Numbered from the stretch's first letter, positions 27,141 to 36,325 are shown. The stretch is 64,000 nt of DNA from Prauserella alba (GCF_024171735.1 NZ_JAMTCH010000006.1:62001-126000); one strand, 5' to 3'. The notes: generated by a model not told the origin, from the letters alone. A program made the numbers and translations.

Positions 27141-27176
27141 CGGGTGCCGGTTCCGAGAGTCCGGAACCGGCACCCG
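27141..27176 (+). terminator. Intra-cluster terminator/attenuator hairpin
   Basis: Perfect 15-bp stem: CGGGTGCCGGTTCCG (27141-27155) and CGGAACCGGCACCCG (27162-27176), loop AGAGTC. It lies between the aldehyde dehydrogenase and gudD, so it may reduce read-through into gudD/gntP or end the first unit. Confidence 0.75.
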
Positions 27177-27212
27177 GACCCGCCACCACGGAAACAGTCG
27201 AAGAGGACAGTG

Positions 27213-28559
27213 ATGACATCGGTGCAACACACGGTGGTGACCGGGATGCGCGTGGTCCCCGTCGCCGGACACGACTCCATGTTGCTCAACCTGAGCGGAG
27301 CGCACGCCCCGTTCTTCACCCGCAACCTGGTGATCCTCACCGATTCGGACGGCCGCACCGGCGTCGGTGAGGTCCCCGGTGGGGAACCGATCCGGACCAC
27401 GCTGGAGGAATCCGCGGACCTGGTCGTCGGAGCCTCCGTCGCCCGGTTCCGCTCGGTGCTGCGTGACATGCACGGGCGCTTCGGCGGCCGGGACGCGGCG
27501 GGACGCGGCAACCAGACGTTCGACCTGCGTGTCACGGTGCACGCCGTGACCGCGATCGAATCGGCCATGCTGGACCTGCTCGGCCGGCAGCTCGACGTGC
27601 CCGTGGCCGAACTGCTCGGGGACGGGCAGCAGCGCGCCCAGGTGCCCGTGCTCGGCTACCTGTTCTTCGTCGGCGACCGCGGGAGGACCGATCTCGCCTA
27701 CCGCGCGCCGTCCGACGACCCGGCGGGTACCGACGACTGGACCCGGCTACGGCACGAGGAGGCGCTGACCCCGGATGCCGTCGTGCGCCTGGCAGAGGCT
27801 GCACGCGAGCGCTACGGATTCCGCGACTTCAAGCTCAAGGGCGGCGTCCTGCCCGGCCACGAAGAGGCCGAGGCGGTGCAGGCACTCGCCGAACGGTTCC
27901 CCGAGGCCCGCGTCACGCTCGACCCCAACGGTGCCTGGCCGTTGGCCGAGGCGATCGGCCTCGGCCGCGAGCTGCGCGACGTCCTCGCCTACGCCGAGGA
28001 CCCGTGCGGCGGGGAAGCGGGCTACTCCGGCCGCGAGACCATGGCCGAGTTCCGCCGCGCGACCGGGCTGCCGACCGCGACGAACATGATCGCCACCGAC
28101 TGGCGCGAACTCGGCCACGCCGTGCGCTCCGGTGCCGTCGACATCCCGCTGGCCGATCCGCACTTCTGGACGATGAGCGGTTCGGTGCGCGTGGCCCAGT
28201 TCTGCCACGACTGGGGTCTGACGTGGGGCTCGCACTCCAACAACCACTTCGACGTCTCGCTGGCCATGTTCACCCATGTGGCCGCTGCGGCGCCCGGCGA
28301 GATCACCGCGATCGACACGCACTGGATCTGGCAGGACGGCCAGCGGCTCACCCACGACCCGCTGCCCATCACCGACGGACTGCTTCCCGTGCCCGACGGC
28401 CCCGGACTCGGCGTCGAGCTCGACCTCGAACAGGTCGAGGCGGCGCACGAGCTGTATCTGCGCGAAGGACTCGGCGCACGCGACGACGCCACCGCGATGC
28501 GCTACCTCGTCCCCGACTGGACGTTCGACCCGAAACGTCCCGCCCTCGACCGCGGCTGA
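27213..28559 (+). CDS. gudD: Glucarate dehydratase
   Basis: 448-residue enolase-superfamily enzyme that converts D-glucarate to 5-keto-4-deoxyglucarate, the KdgD substrate. Strong family strings: [39 protein letters not shown], the catalytic KxK in [11 protein letters not shown], metal Asp in [10 protein letters not shown], and the catalytic His in [16 protein letters not shown] precedes ATG 27213. It is separated from the kdgD pair by a hairpin and followed by a GntP-type permease. Confidence 0.96.
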   Translation: MTSVQHTVVTGMRVVPVAGHDSMLLNLSGAHAPFFTRNLVILTDSDGRTGVGEVPGGEPIRTTLEESADLVVGASVARFRSVLRDMHGRFGGRDAAGRGNQTFDLRVTVHAVTAIESAMLDLLGRQLDVPVAELLGDGQQRAQVPVLGYLFFVGDRGRTDLAYRAPSDDPAGTDDWTRLRHEEALTPDAVVRLAEAARERYGFRDFKLKGGVLPGHEEAEAVQALAERFPEARVTLDPNGAWPLAEAIGLGRELRDVLAYAEDPCGGEAGYSGRETMAEFRRATGLPTATNMIATDWRELGHAVRSGAVDIPLADPHFWTMSGSVRVAQFCHDWGLTWGSHSNNHFDVSLAMFTHVAAAAPGEITAIDTHWIWQDGQRLTHDPLPITDGLLPVPDGPGLGVELDLEQVEAAHELYLREGLGARDDATAMRYLVPDWTFDPKRPALDRG

Positions 28560-28643
28560 CCCGGCGCCGCCACCCACTCCCCCGGTTCGTCCCCGTATCC
28601 CGGCACGCGCACCGCGTGCCCTCCTCAGGAGGCAACGAAGCCT

Positions 28644-30107
28644 GTGAACACCGCTATTCTGGCCGCCGAACAGCCGGACACGGCGTGGGCTCTGCCCTCG
28701 TGGGCCCTGCTGCTGCTCGTCGTCGGCGGCATCGCGCTGTTGCTGTTGCTCGTCATCAAGGTCAAGCTGCACGCGTTCGTCGCGTTGCTCGTGGTGAGCA
28801 TCGTCGTCGGTATCGCCGCAGGTCTCGAACCGGCCGCGATCCCCGAGGTGCTGCAGTCCGGCATGGGCGACACCCTCGGTGAGATCGCGACCATCGTCGC
28901 ACTCGGTGCCATGCTCGGCCGGGTGATGCAGGAGTCCGGCGCCGCCGGAGTGCTGTCGAACCGGCTGCTCGACGCGTTCGGCGAACGCAAGGCACCCCTC
29001 GCTGTCGGGCTGACCGCCCTGATCTTCGGAATTCCGGTGTTCTTCGACGTCGGATTCATCATCATGTTGCCGCTGATCTACGCGGTGGCGCAGCGCTCCG
29101 GCCGATCGGTCATCAGTATCGCGCTGCCCGCGGTCGGCGGACTCGCCATCATGCACGCGGTCCTCCCACCGCACCCCGGCCCGGTGGCGGCCGCGGGGCT
29201 GCTCGGCGGCAACCTCGGCTGGATCGCGATCATGGGCCTGATCTGCGGTCTGCCCGCATGGTTCTTCGGCGCCTACCTGTTCGGCACCCGGATCGGCGAC
29301 CGGCTGAACGTGCCCGTTCCGTCGCAGCTGATCGGCGAGGCGCAGGAGAAGTCCGGCCAGGCCACGCAGGACGACACCCACGGCTCCGGCAAGACCGGCG
29401 GAGCCGGTGTCGGCACGGCCGTGCAGGCTCCGCCGTCGTTGAAGGTGACGGTCACGGTGATCCTGCTGCCGGTGCTGCTCATCATGCTCAACACCTTCGC
29501 CGGAGTCGTGTTCCCGGAGGGCGCGGTCCGCAGCACCCTGGAGTTCATCGGCGCCCCGGTCGTCGCACTGACCGTGGCCGCACTCCTGTCGTTCTGGGTG
29601 CTCGGCCTGCGCGGCGGTTTCAGCATGGAACGCATCGAGAAGGCCGCATCGGCCTCGCTCGGCCCGGTGGCTCTCGTCCTGTTGGTCACCGGCGCGGGCG
29701 GCATCTTCGGCGCCGTACTGGAGGCCACGGGCGCGGGGCAGGCTCTCGCCGGCGCCTTGTCGGGCACCGCGCTGCCCGCCGTCGTGCTCGCGTTCCTCAT
29801 CGCCACGGCGCTGCGCGTCGCGCTCGGCTCGAAGACCGTCGCGATCGTCACGACCGCGCCGATCGTCGCACCGCTCATCCAGGAGTCCGGCATGTCGCAA
29901 CCGGAGATCGCGCTCGTCGTGATCGCGATCGCGGCGGGCGGCACCGTGCTCTCGCACGTCAACGACTCCGGGTTCTGGCTGTTCAACCGCTACATGGACA
30001 TCGACATCCGGACCACGCTGAAGAGCTGGACCCTGATGGAGACGTTCATGGGCGGCATCGCGTTCGCCATCGCAGCCGTGCTCAGCGGCGTGCTGTCGCT
30101 CACCTGA
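28644..30107 (+). CDS. GntP family aldonate/aldarate:H+ symporter
   Basis: 487-residue polytopic membrane protein, about 12 helices. Family features: LVVSIVVGIAAGLEPAAIPEV-like start, then GMGDTLGEIATIVALGAMLG, IPVFFDVGFIIMLPLIY, VLPPHPGPVAAAGLLG and the C-terminal LSHVNDSGFWLFNRYM. GntP proteins import gluconate and related sugar acids; next to gudD the cargo is probably glucarate, but this is inference. GTG 28644 is preceded by AGGAGG at 28627-28632. A bidirectional terminator follows. Confidence 0.93.
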   Translation: MNTAILAAEQPDTAWALPSWALLLLVVGGIALLLLLVIKVKLHAFVALLVVSIVVGIAAGLEPAAIPEVLQSGMGDTLGEIATIVALGAMLGRVMQESGAAGVLSNRLLDAFGERKAPLAVGLTALIFGIPVFFDVGFIIMLPLIYAVAQRSGRSVISIALPAVGGLAIMHAVLPPHPGPVAAAGLLGGNLGWIAIMGLICGLPAWFFGAYLFGTRIGDRLNVPVPSQLIGEAQEKSGQATQDDTHGSGKTGGAGVGTAVQAPPSLKVTVTVILLPVLLIMLNTFAGVVFPEGAVRSTLEFIGAPVVALTVAALLSFWVLGLRGGFSMERIEKAASASLGPVALVLLVTGAGGIFGAVLEATGAGQALAGALSGTALPAVVLAFLIATALRVALGSKTVAIVTTAPIVAPLIQESGMSQPEIALVVIAIAAGGTVLSHVNDSGFWLFNRYMDIDIRTTLKSWTLMETFMGGIAFAIAAVLSGVLSLT

Positions 30108-30135
30108 GCGGCGCTCACCCCGCCACACCGGATCA

Positions 30136-30169
30136 CGCGGCCGGTCTCCCTTCCCGGAGACCGGCCGCG
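30136..30169. terminator. Bidirectional terminator
   Basis: CGCGGCCGGTCTCC (30136-30149) and GGAGACCGGCCGCG (30156-30169), perfect 14-bp stem with a 6-base loop, between the convergent gntP-type and enolase-superfamily genes. Confidence 0.8.
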
Positions 30170-30183
30170 CCCGCATCGGCACG

Positions 30184-31260
30184 TCAGTCCACATCGAACA
30201 CCAGTCCGTGACCGGGGCCGGTGTCGGCACGGGCGCCCACCGCGTCGACGGTCACGCCCGACGGCTCGGCCAGCCCGCCCAGTTCCTGCAGCGACGCCCG
30301 GTCGATCGCTTCCACCATGGACACCGCCGGTACGCACAGCGCCAGCTGAGCCGACATCTCGGGCAGCAGGTGCGGTGCCACCGGCACGTCGTAGGCGGCC
30401 GCCAGGTCGGCGATCCGCAGGAACGGCGTGATGCCGCCGACGCGGACCACGTTCGGCTGAGCGATGTCGCATACGCCCGCCGCGAGCATGTCGCGGAACT
30501 GCCGCACGGTTCGCAGGTTCTCCCCGACGGCGAACGGCACCCGCGTCGTCGCACGCAATCGCACGTGTCCCGCGAGGTCGTCGGCGGGAAGCGGCTCCTC
30601 GATCCAGTACGGATCGAACCGTTCCAGCGCATTGATGGCCCGCGACGCCGTGGGCACGTCCCATCGCTGATTGGCGTCGACCATGAGCGCGGCGTGCGGG
30701 CCGATCAGCTCGCGCACCGCCGCTACGCGCTCCAGGTCACGGTCCAGCTCGGCGGAACCGACCTTGATCTTCACCGCGGTGTGACCCGCCTCGACCCACC
30801 TGCTCACCTGCACCCGCAACTCGTCGAGGTCGTAGTCGAGGTTCACGCCACTGGCGTAGGCGGGCACCCTGTCGCGGCGCCTGCCGAGCAGGTCCACCAG
30901 GCTCGTCCCCGTCGCGCGGGCACGCAGATCCCACAGTCCGATGTCGACGGCCGCCTGCGCCATCGCCGCGACACCGCCCGGGCCGGCCTCGTGCAGGTGC
31001 GCGTACAACGCCTCCCAGACGACCGCCGGATGCGTCCCGGCGCCGTGCAGGAAGTCCGCGCACTCGTCCTCGAGCAGCGCGCGCACCGCGCCGGCACCGA
31101 CCCTCGGGGTCCAGCTGAAACCTGTGCCCTCGGCGCCGGTGTCGTCGCGGAGCCGGGCCACGACGACGTCGTGGAAACTCACCCCGCCGTCCCACGTCCC
31201 CGGCAACGGCAACCGGGTGCTCGCGCACCTCAGCTCGGCGATCCCCACGGCGCCGCTCAC
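30184..31260 (-). CDS. Mandelate racemase/enolase-superfamily enzyme (candidate galactarolactone cycloisomerase or galactarate dehydratase)
   Basis: 358 residues. Catalytic elements of the MR subgroup: KxK in HTAVKIKVGS, metal ligands in MVDANQRWD, WIEEPLP and FAVGENL, and a general-base His in VAPHLLPEMSAQLAL. The N-terminal capping domain includes DVVVARLRDDTGAEGTGFSW. It is the last gene of the TRAP operon and overlaps the uronate-dehydrogenase-like gene (31257-31260). In Agrobacterium an enzyme of this superfamily (Gci) opens galactarolactone to keto-deoxy-hexarate next to udh and a TRAP system. The same job is inferred here; galactarate dehydratase is the alternative. Confidence 0.85.
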   Translation of the reverse strand: MSGAVGIAELRCASTRLPLPGTWDGGVSFHDVVVARLRDDTGAEGTGFSWTPRVGAGAVRALLEDECADFLHGAGTHPAVVWEALYAHLHEAGPGGVAAMAQAAVDIGLWDLRARATGTSLVDLLGRRRDRVPAYASGVNLDYDLDELRVQVSRWVEAGHTAVKIKVGSAELDRDLERVAAVRELIGPHAALMVDANQRWDVPTASRAINALERFDPYWIEEPLPADDLAGHVRLRATTRVPFAVGENLRTVRQFRDMLAAGVCDIAQPNVVRVGGITPFLRIADLAAAYDVPVAPHLLPEMSAQLALCVPAVSMVEAIDRASLQELGGLAEPSGVTVDAVGARADTGPGHGLVFDVD

Positions 31261-32135
31261 ACCAGCTCCGTACGCCAGTCGTACGCCGGCTCCCAGCCGA
31301 GAAGCCTGCGCGCCCTACTCGTGTCGAACGCCGATGCGGTGCCGGCCAGCTGCCCGGCAACCTCCTCCGGCACCGACATGTGTTCCGGAAGGAGCTCACT
31401 CAGCGGCTTCTCGGCGAGCGCATCGGCCGCCGCCACGAAGAACGTCTCACCGTTCGGCACGTGCTCCGCCTTCGCCAGCAGCAACCGGACGAACTCCGCG
31501 GCGTCGCGGGCGTCGACGTAGTTGAACAGCGACACGGCCGCCTCGCTCCGGTTCTCGAGCCGCCCGCGTACCGTGCCGCCACCCTGTGTCGGTGCGCCGC
31601 GCCATTCCTCGGGGGACACCACGAAGCAGGGACGGAAGATGTGGAACCGGCCCTCACCGCGGCGTGCGAACGCCCGCACGACGTCCTCGGTGGCCACCTT
31701 CGACATCGTGTAGGCGTTCCAGGGCGCCACGGGGTGGTTCTCGTCCAACGGCAGATAGGAGGGCTGCCACCCGGCCGGGTTGCCGTAGCCCATCACCGTC
31801 GGGCTGCTCGCCACCAGCACGTGACCGACACCGAGGTCGGCCGCCGACTGGCAGACGTTGTAGGCCAACGCCGTGTTCGTGGTGAACGTACGGACCTCGC
31901 TGCGCATCCCGGGTGCCGGGATCGCAGCCAGATGCACGATCGCGTCCGGGCGGAAGCGCGCCAGCGTGGAGTAACACTCACCGGCGTCGGTGAGATCGGC
32001 CGGGAAGGTCACGACGTCGTCGTCGCGCCGCTCCGGCACCGTATCCACCGAGACGACCTCGTCGCCCGCCGCGGCGAGCGCGTCGACCACATTGCGACCC
32101 AGTCGTCCCGACCCTCCGGTCACGAGGACCCGCAT
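31257..32135 (-). CDS. NAD-dependent epimerase/dehydratase family protein, probable uronate dehydrogenase
   Basis: 292-residue extended SDR. NAD-binding GGSGRLG follows MRVLVT, with ADLTDAG and VHLAAIPAPG strands and the catalytic YTMSKVATE (YxxxK) at about residue 143. Uronate dehydrogenases are SDRs of about this size that oxidise galacturonate/glucuronate to aldarolactones with NAD+. The gene's place between a TRAP transporter and an enolase-superfamily enzyme fits that pathway. Generic sugar-nucleotide epimerase is less likely in this context. A hairpin separates it from dctP. Confidence 0.82.
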   Translation of the reverse strand: MRVLVTGGSGRLGRNVVDALAAAGDEVVSVDTVPERRDDDVVTFPADLTDAGECYSTLARFRPDAIVHLAAIPAPGMRSEVRTFTTNTALAYNVCQSAADLGVGHVLVASSPTVMGYGNPAGWQPSYLPLDENHPVAPWNAYTMSKVATEDVVRAFARRGEGRFHIFRPCFVVSPEEWRGAPTQGGGTVRGRLENRSEAAVSLFNYVDARDAAEFVRLLLAKAEHVPNGETFFVAAADALAEKPLSELLPEHMSVPEEVAGQLAGTASAFDTSRARRLLGWEPAYDWRTELV

Positions 32136-32160
32136 TCCTTCTCCTCACACGTGGCTGCCT

Positions 32161-32191
32161 CGCCGTGCGGGCAGCATGTGCCCGCACGGCG
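32161..32191 (-). terminator. Intra-operon hairpin after the TRAP binding protein
   Basis: CGCCGTGCGGGCA (32161-32173) pairs perfectly with TGCCCGCACGGCG (32179-32191), 5-base loop. It is located just after the binding-protein gene in transcription order, where such hairpins often stabilise its message or attenuate downstream genes. Confidence 0.65.
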
Positions 32192-32229
32192 GGGAACATC
32201 GATTCTCCGTAGCGGAACGGCAGGCCCGG

Positions 32230-33240
32230 CTACTGCTGCTTCTTCGCCGCCTCGACGGCGTCCATGAACTCGCCGTACTGACCGGCGTAGCGCTCCTTCA
32301 GCCCGGCCACCGCGTCCTCGAACGGCTTCTTGTCGTCGAGCTCGGTGATCGTCACGCCGGCGTCCTCGAGGGTCTTGCGGCTCTCGGCGACCTCTTCCTG
32401 CCAGAGCTCACGCTGCACCTCGGTGGATTCCTTCGCCACCTCGCGGACGAGCTGCTGGTCCTGTTCGGACAACTGGTCCATTGCGGACTGCGAGATCATC
32501 AGCACCTCGGGCACCCGCTGGTGCTCGTTCAGCGTCAGATTGTCAGCGACCTCGTAGTGCCGGGTGGAGACGTAGCTGGGCAGGTTGTTCTCCGCGCCGT
32601 CGATGACACCGGTCTCGATACCGCTGTAGACCTCCCCGAAGTCCATCGTCGTCGCCGATCCGCCGAACTCTTCGACCACCTCGGCCGTGATCGAACCCGG
32701 CTGTACCCGGATGTTGCGGCCCGCCAGGTCATCCGGCTTCTCGATGGGCTTGCCGTTGGTGTAGAGCGACCGGGCGCCCGAGTCGTAGTAGGCGAGGCCC
32801 ACCGCACCCATCTCCGACAGCTCGTCGAGCTTGGCCTGGCCACCCTCGCCCTGAAGGAAGTTCCAGAAGTGTTCCTCGCCCTCGAAGGCGTACGGGATGC
32901 CGTAGGCCTTCCACGACGGCACGAACTCGCCCACCAGGTTGGCGTTGGTGCGGTTGAGCTCGACCGAGCCCAGCTGCATCTGCTCCAGAACGTCCCGCTC
33001 CTCGCCGAGCTGGGCGTCCGGGTACACCTCGACGGTGATCCGGCCGTCGGAACGCTTGCTCAGTTCCTCGGCGAACCACTTGTCCGCCTGCGTGGTCGGA
33101 TAGTCGCCCGGGTGTGTCTCCGCGAGTCGCCACGACACCGATTCCTGGGCACCGCCTCCGCCACCGCATGCGGCGAGACCGAGTCCGAGCGTGGCCGCGA
33201 GAGCGACCGTGGTCATTCGACGAAGCGCTGCGCTGCGCAT
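32230..33240 (-). CDS. TRAP transporter substrate-binding lipoprotein (DctP family)
   Basis: 336 residues. Lipoprotein signal MRSAALRRMTTVALAATLG ends in the lipobox LAAC, so it is anchored outside the membrane. DctP marks: ETHPGDYPTTQADKWFAEEL, the selectivity helix region DLAGRNIRVQPGS with the conserved Arg, and EVYSGIETGVIDGAENNLP. It delivers an organic acid to the DctQ/DctM pair. Pathway context points to a hexuronate. It is third in the dctQ-dctM-dctP order, with a hairpin following. Confidence 0.93.
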   Translation of the reverse strand: MRSAALRRMTTVALAATLGLGLAACGGGGGAQESVSWRLAETHPGDYPTTQADKWFAEELSKRSDGRITVEVYPDAQLGEERDVLEQMQLGSVELNRTNANLVGEFVPSWKAYGIPYAFEGEEHFWNFLQGEGGQAKLDELSEMGAVGLAYYDSGARSLYTNGKPIEKPDDLAGRNIRVQPGSITAEVVEEFGGSATTMDFGEVYSGIETGVIDGAENNLPSYVSTRHYEVADNLTLNEHQRVPEVLMISQSAMDQLSEQDQQLVREVAKESTEVQRELWQEEVAESRKTLEDAGVTITELDDKKPFEDAVAGLKERYAGQYGEFMDAVEAAKKQQ

Positions 33241-33273
33241 ATGTCTCCTTTCACGGGGAACGGGGAGTCGCCG

Positions 33274-34569
33274 TCAGAAACCGAGCACACGTGGCAGGGT
33301 CAACGACAGCGACGGAACGAAGGTCACCAACAACAGGCAGGCGACCATCGGCAGGTAGAACGGGAGCACTCCGCGCGCGGCCTGCTCGATGCGGATGCCG
33401 CCGATCGCGGATCCGACGAACAGCACACTGCCCACGGGCGGGGTGATCAGGCCGATGCCGAGGTTCAGCAACAGCATCACGCCGAACTGCATCGGATCCA
33501 TGCCCAGCGACGTGACGACCGGGAGCAGGATCGGCGTCGTGATCAGGATCAGCGGTGCCATGTCCATGATCGAGCCCAATGCCAGCAACAGGACGTTGCA
33601 CAGCAACAGGATCACGACCGGGTTGTCGGACAACCCGAGCAGTCCCTGGGTGAGCGCCTCCGGCAGTTGCAGCACGGTGAGCAGATGCCCGTATGCGCCT
33701 GCCGCCGCGATCAGGAACAGCACCGTGCCGAGAGTCTTGACCGAACGGCGCAGCATGCCGGTGAAGGCCCGCAGCGGCACCTCCCGGTACACGCCGAACG
33801 TGATGAGCACGGCCCACACGCAGGCGATCGCTGCCGACTCCGTCGCGGTGAACACGCCGGTGAGGATGCCGCCGATCACGATCACGGGGGTCAGCAGACC
33901 CAACAGCCCCTGCCAGACGATCCGCGGTACGTCCCGGGCCGGAATCGGCTCGCCCTTGGGGTGCCCCTGTTTCCTGGCCATCACGTAGCAGGCCACGAGC
34001 AGCAGCGCCGCGATCAGCAGGCCGGGCACCACACCGGCCATGAACACGCCGCCGATCGAGACGCTTCCTCCCGCAGCGAGCGCGAAGATGATCATGTTGT
34101 GGCTCGGCGGGATCAGCACACCCTGAGTTGCGCTCGAGACGGTGACGCCGACCGAGTAGGTGGCGGGATAGCCCTGCTCGCGCATCATCGGCAGCATCAC
34201 CGAGCCCACCGAGGAGGTGTCGGCCACGGCGGAGCCGGAGATCCCGCCGAAGAAGGTGCTGGCCACCACGTTGAGCATCGCCAGGCCGCCGCGCAGCCAG
34301 CCGACGACGACGTTGGCCAGGTCGATCAGCCTGCGCGCGACGCCACCACCGGCCATCACCTCGCCCGCGAGGATGAAGAACGGAATGGCCAGCAACGGGA
34401 ACGAATTCAGTGCCTGGACCATCTTCTGCCCGACGAGCGGCAGTGGCACCGCGATCCACAGAGCGGCCGCGATCGACGCGACCGCGAGGGACAGCGCGAC
34501 CGGCACGCGCAGCAGCATCAGCACGGCGAACCCGCCGAACAGCAACAGAACGGCGACGGGGTCGATCAT
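33274..34569 (-). CDS. TRAP transporter large permease (DctM family)
   Basis: 431-residue, about 12-helix membrane protein that couples substrate import to the sodium gradient. Typical segments: LNSFPLLAIPFFILAGEVMA, GGISGSAVADTSSVGSVMLP, GYPATYSVGVTVSSATQGVL, IPPSHNMIIFALAAGGSVSI and the C-terminal LNLGIGLITPPVGSVLFVGS. It overlaps the dctQ gene by ATGA at 34566-34569 and is followed closely by the binding-protein gene. Confidence 0.95.
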   Translation of the reverse strand: MIDPVAVLLLFGGFAVLMLLRVPVALSLAVASIAAALWIAVPLPLVGQKMVQALNSFPLLAIPFFILAGEVMAGGGVARRLIDLANVVVGWLRGGLAMLNVVASTFFGGISGSAVADTSSVGSVMLPMMREQGYPATYSVGVTVSSATQGVLIPPSHNMIIFALAAGGSVSIGGVFMAGVVPGLLIAALLLVACYVMARKQGHPKGEPIPARDVPRIVWQGLLGLLTPVIVIGGILTGVFTATESAAIACVWAVLITFGVYREVPLRAFTGMLRRSVKTLGTVLFLIAAAGAYGHLLTVLQLPEALTQGLLGLSDNPVVILLLCNVLLLALGSIMDMAPLILITTPILLPVVTSLGMDPMQFGVMLLLNLGIGLITPPVGSVLFVGSAIGGIRIEQAARGVLPFYLPMVACLLLVTFVPSLSLTLPRVLGF

Positions 34570-35138
34570 CGGTCATCCCCTTCCCCGGACTTGGCGGTAC
34601 CGGCCGTGTCCGCATCGGACACCGGATCCGGCGGATCGAGCGGGATCAGCCCGAACAGTTGCAGCAGGCTGTAGACGGCGATCAGCACACCGGCCACCGG
34701 CATCGCCGCGTACTGCACCGAGGTGGGAAGACCGGTGGCCGGCAACGTCGAATGCATCATCAACTGCGTGAACTCGCCGCCCTGGACGACGAGGTAACCG
34801 CCGAACGCTGCCATCAGGGCAGGTGCGACCCGGATCGCGACGGCCCGCAACATCCCGGGCAGGCGATCGACGACGAACCCGACCGCGATGTGGCTGTGCT
34901 CCCGGATGCCCTTGGCGATACCGAGGAAGGCCAGCCAGCACAGCAACAGCAGCGCGACCTCGGAGGCCCACCCCGGGGTGAATCCGAGGAGGAACCGCGC
35001 GAATACCTGCCAGCTGACCACCAGCACCATGGCCACCAGGCCGAGGAGGGTCAGCGCATCGGTCGTCCGGTCGACGACGGCGAGCCCCAGGCGTAGCGCC
35101 CTGGCCGGCATCGGCGGCCTCGATGGGGACTGTGACAT
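34566..35138 (-). CDS. TRAP transporter small permease (DctQ family)
   Basis: 190-residue four-helix protein that docks onto DctM. Conserved core: VVSWQVFARFLLGFTPGWASEV, then LLLLCWLAFLGIAKGIREHS and HIAVGFVVDRLPGML. Start set at ATG 35138 (MSQSPSRPPMP); the longer frame to 35207 would run through the operator. First gene of the TRAP/udh operon, directly downstream of a strong promoter with a LacI-type palindrome. Confidence 0.9.
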   Translation of the reverse strand: MSQSPSRPPMPARALRLGLAVVDRTTDALTLLGLVAMVLVVSWQVFARFLLGFTPGWASEVALLLLCWLAFLGIAKGIREHSHIAVGFVVDRLPGMLRAVAIRVAPALMAAFGGYLVVQGGEFTQLMMHSTLPATGLPTSVQYAAMPVAGVLIAVYSLLQLFGLIPLDPPDPVSDADTAGTAKSGEGDDR

Positions 35139-35189
35139 GGGACGAGAAACTCCGATCGGCTTTGATCGAGCACACACGAAACACCGTGC

Positions 35190-35233
35190 GAGAAACCGGT
35201 TTCTCACCCTAGCCGCGGACGCGATGCTGTCAA
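35190..35233 (-). promoter_or_regulatory. Promoter and LacI-type operator of the TRAP/uronate operon
   Basis: Read leftward: TTGACA (35233-35228), 16-base spacer, TAGGGT (35211-35206), then directly the 16-bp perfect palindrome GAGAAACCGGTTTCTC (35205-35190). The operator would cover the transcription start. Its core AGAAACCGGTTTCT is identical to 36647-36660. Confidence 0.8.
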
Positions 35234-35280
35234 GACCGAATGTCGGAATCGCCGTCGCCGGGCCGACCCCGCGCCGCCCG

Positions 35281-35324
35281 CGGACGGTCAGCGGACGGTC
35301 AGCGGACGGTCAGCGGACGGTCAG
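35281..35324. repeat. Four 11-bp tandem repeats
   Basis: Four perfect head-to-tail copies of CGGACGGTCAG at the 3' end of the LacI gene; the last copy contains its stop codon (35323-35321). The array ends in the intergenic region before the TRAP promoter. Confidence 0.9.
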
Positions 35325-36325
35325 CGCGGAACTCTGGCCGTGCTCTGCCGGACTTCCAGCCGCGGGGTGAAACACACGTCGGCGGGCGGTTCCTCGCCGC
35401 GCAACACGGCCGAAAGGCGCTGCCAGGCCTCCTCGCCGAGCGCTTCCTGCGGCACGGCGACGGTGGTCAGCATGGGCGATGCGTAGCGAGCGAACGCGAT
35501 GTCGTCGAATCCCACCACGCTGACCTCGTCCGGCACCGACACCCCGATGGCGTGGAACTTTCCGAGCGCACCGAGCGCCACGAGGTCGTTGTAGCCGATG
35601 ATCGCGGTCGCTCCGGTGCCGAGCGCGCGGTCGGCCGCCTCGTAACCGTCCTCGTGCATCGAGCCGCACTCGAGGACCGTCAGCTCGAAACGGCCCTCGG
35701 CCGACGCGTGCAGCGTGTCGAGCCGCTCCTGGTTCGACACACTGGCCATCGGACCGGACAGGTACGCGACGTGCCGGTGCCCGAGGCCGGCGAGGTGAGC
35801 CACGAGGGCACGGATACCCGCCGCGTAGTCCACCGCGACCATGGGCGCGAGCAGCCCCTCGACATGACGGTTGACCAGCACGAACGGTTCGAGTTTCCCC
35901 GCCAGCTCCAGCAGCTCCTGATCGTGGGAACGCGGTGAGCAGAGCACGAGCCCGTCGGTGCGCAACCGCGTCTCCTGCGCCAGGAACGGCTCCTCGAGCG
36001 GCATCTCGTGGCTGTCGGTGACGAGCACGCGGTAGCCCTCGACCCCGGCCGCCCTGCTGATCCCCCGCAACACCGACTGGAACATCGGGTTGCCGAGATC
36101 CGGCACCAGGATGGAAACCAGCTCGGTCCTGCCCCTCGCCAGCCCTTGAGCGACGACGCTCGGGTGGTAGCCGAGAGAGGCCGCCGCCTGCTGCACCCGG
36201 CGGGCGAGTTCCACGTCGACCGTGCTCCGGCGGTTCATCACCCGCGACACGGTCGCGGGAGACACCTGCGCAGCCCGCGCGACGTCTCTGATGGTGACCG
36301 ACGGCGCGCGCTCGCCCGGTTCCAT
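35321..36325 (-). CDS. LacI family transcriptional regulator of pectin/uronate genes
   Basis: 334 residues. N-terminal LacI headpiece VTIRDVARAAQVSPATVSRV with hinge-helix region LGYHPSVVAQGLARG, then the periplasmic-binding-protein-like effector domain (VSILVPDLGNPMFQSVLRGI to the SVVGFDDIAFARY end motif). Start at ATG 36325 is supported by GAGGAGGAAAG; the longer frame lacks an RBS. It lies between the TRAP/udh operon and the divergent GH28 operon. Palindromes of one sequence family lie at both promoters and upstream of this gene, so it is the likely repressor, relieved by a uronate-derived sugar acid. Confidence 0.93.
   Translation of the reverse strand: MEPGERAPSVTIRDVARAAQVSPATVSRVMNRRSTVDVELARRVQQAAASLGYHPSVVAQGLARGRTELVSILVPDLGNPMFQSVLRGISRAAGVEGYRVLVTDSHEMPLEEPFLAQETRLRTDGLVLCSPRSHDQELLELAGKLEPFVLVNRHVEGLLAPMVAVDYAAGIRALVAHLAGLGHRHVAYLSGPMASVSNQERLDTLHASAEGRFELTVLECGSMHEDGYEAADRALGTGATAIIGYNDLVALGALGKFHAIGVSVPDEVSVVGFDDIAFARYASPMLTTVAVPQEALGEEAWQRLSAVLRGEEPPADVCFTPRLEVRQSTARVPR

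Noticed and set aside
27747-30230. Minus-strand 827-codon frame opposite gudD and the GntP permease
   Set aside because: Extremely His/Asp/Arg/Gln-rich, as expected opposite membrane-protein codons; no domain.
31990-34674. Plus-strand 894-codon frame opposite the TRAP genes
   Set aside because: Same artefact: antisense of hydrophobic genes gives His/Arg/Gln-rich text.
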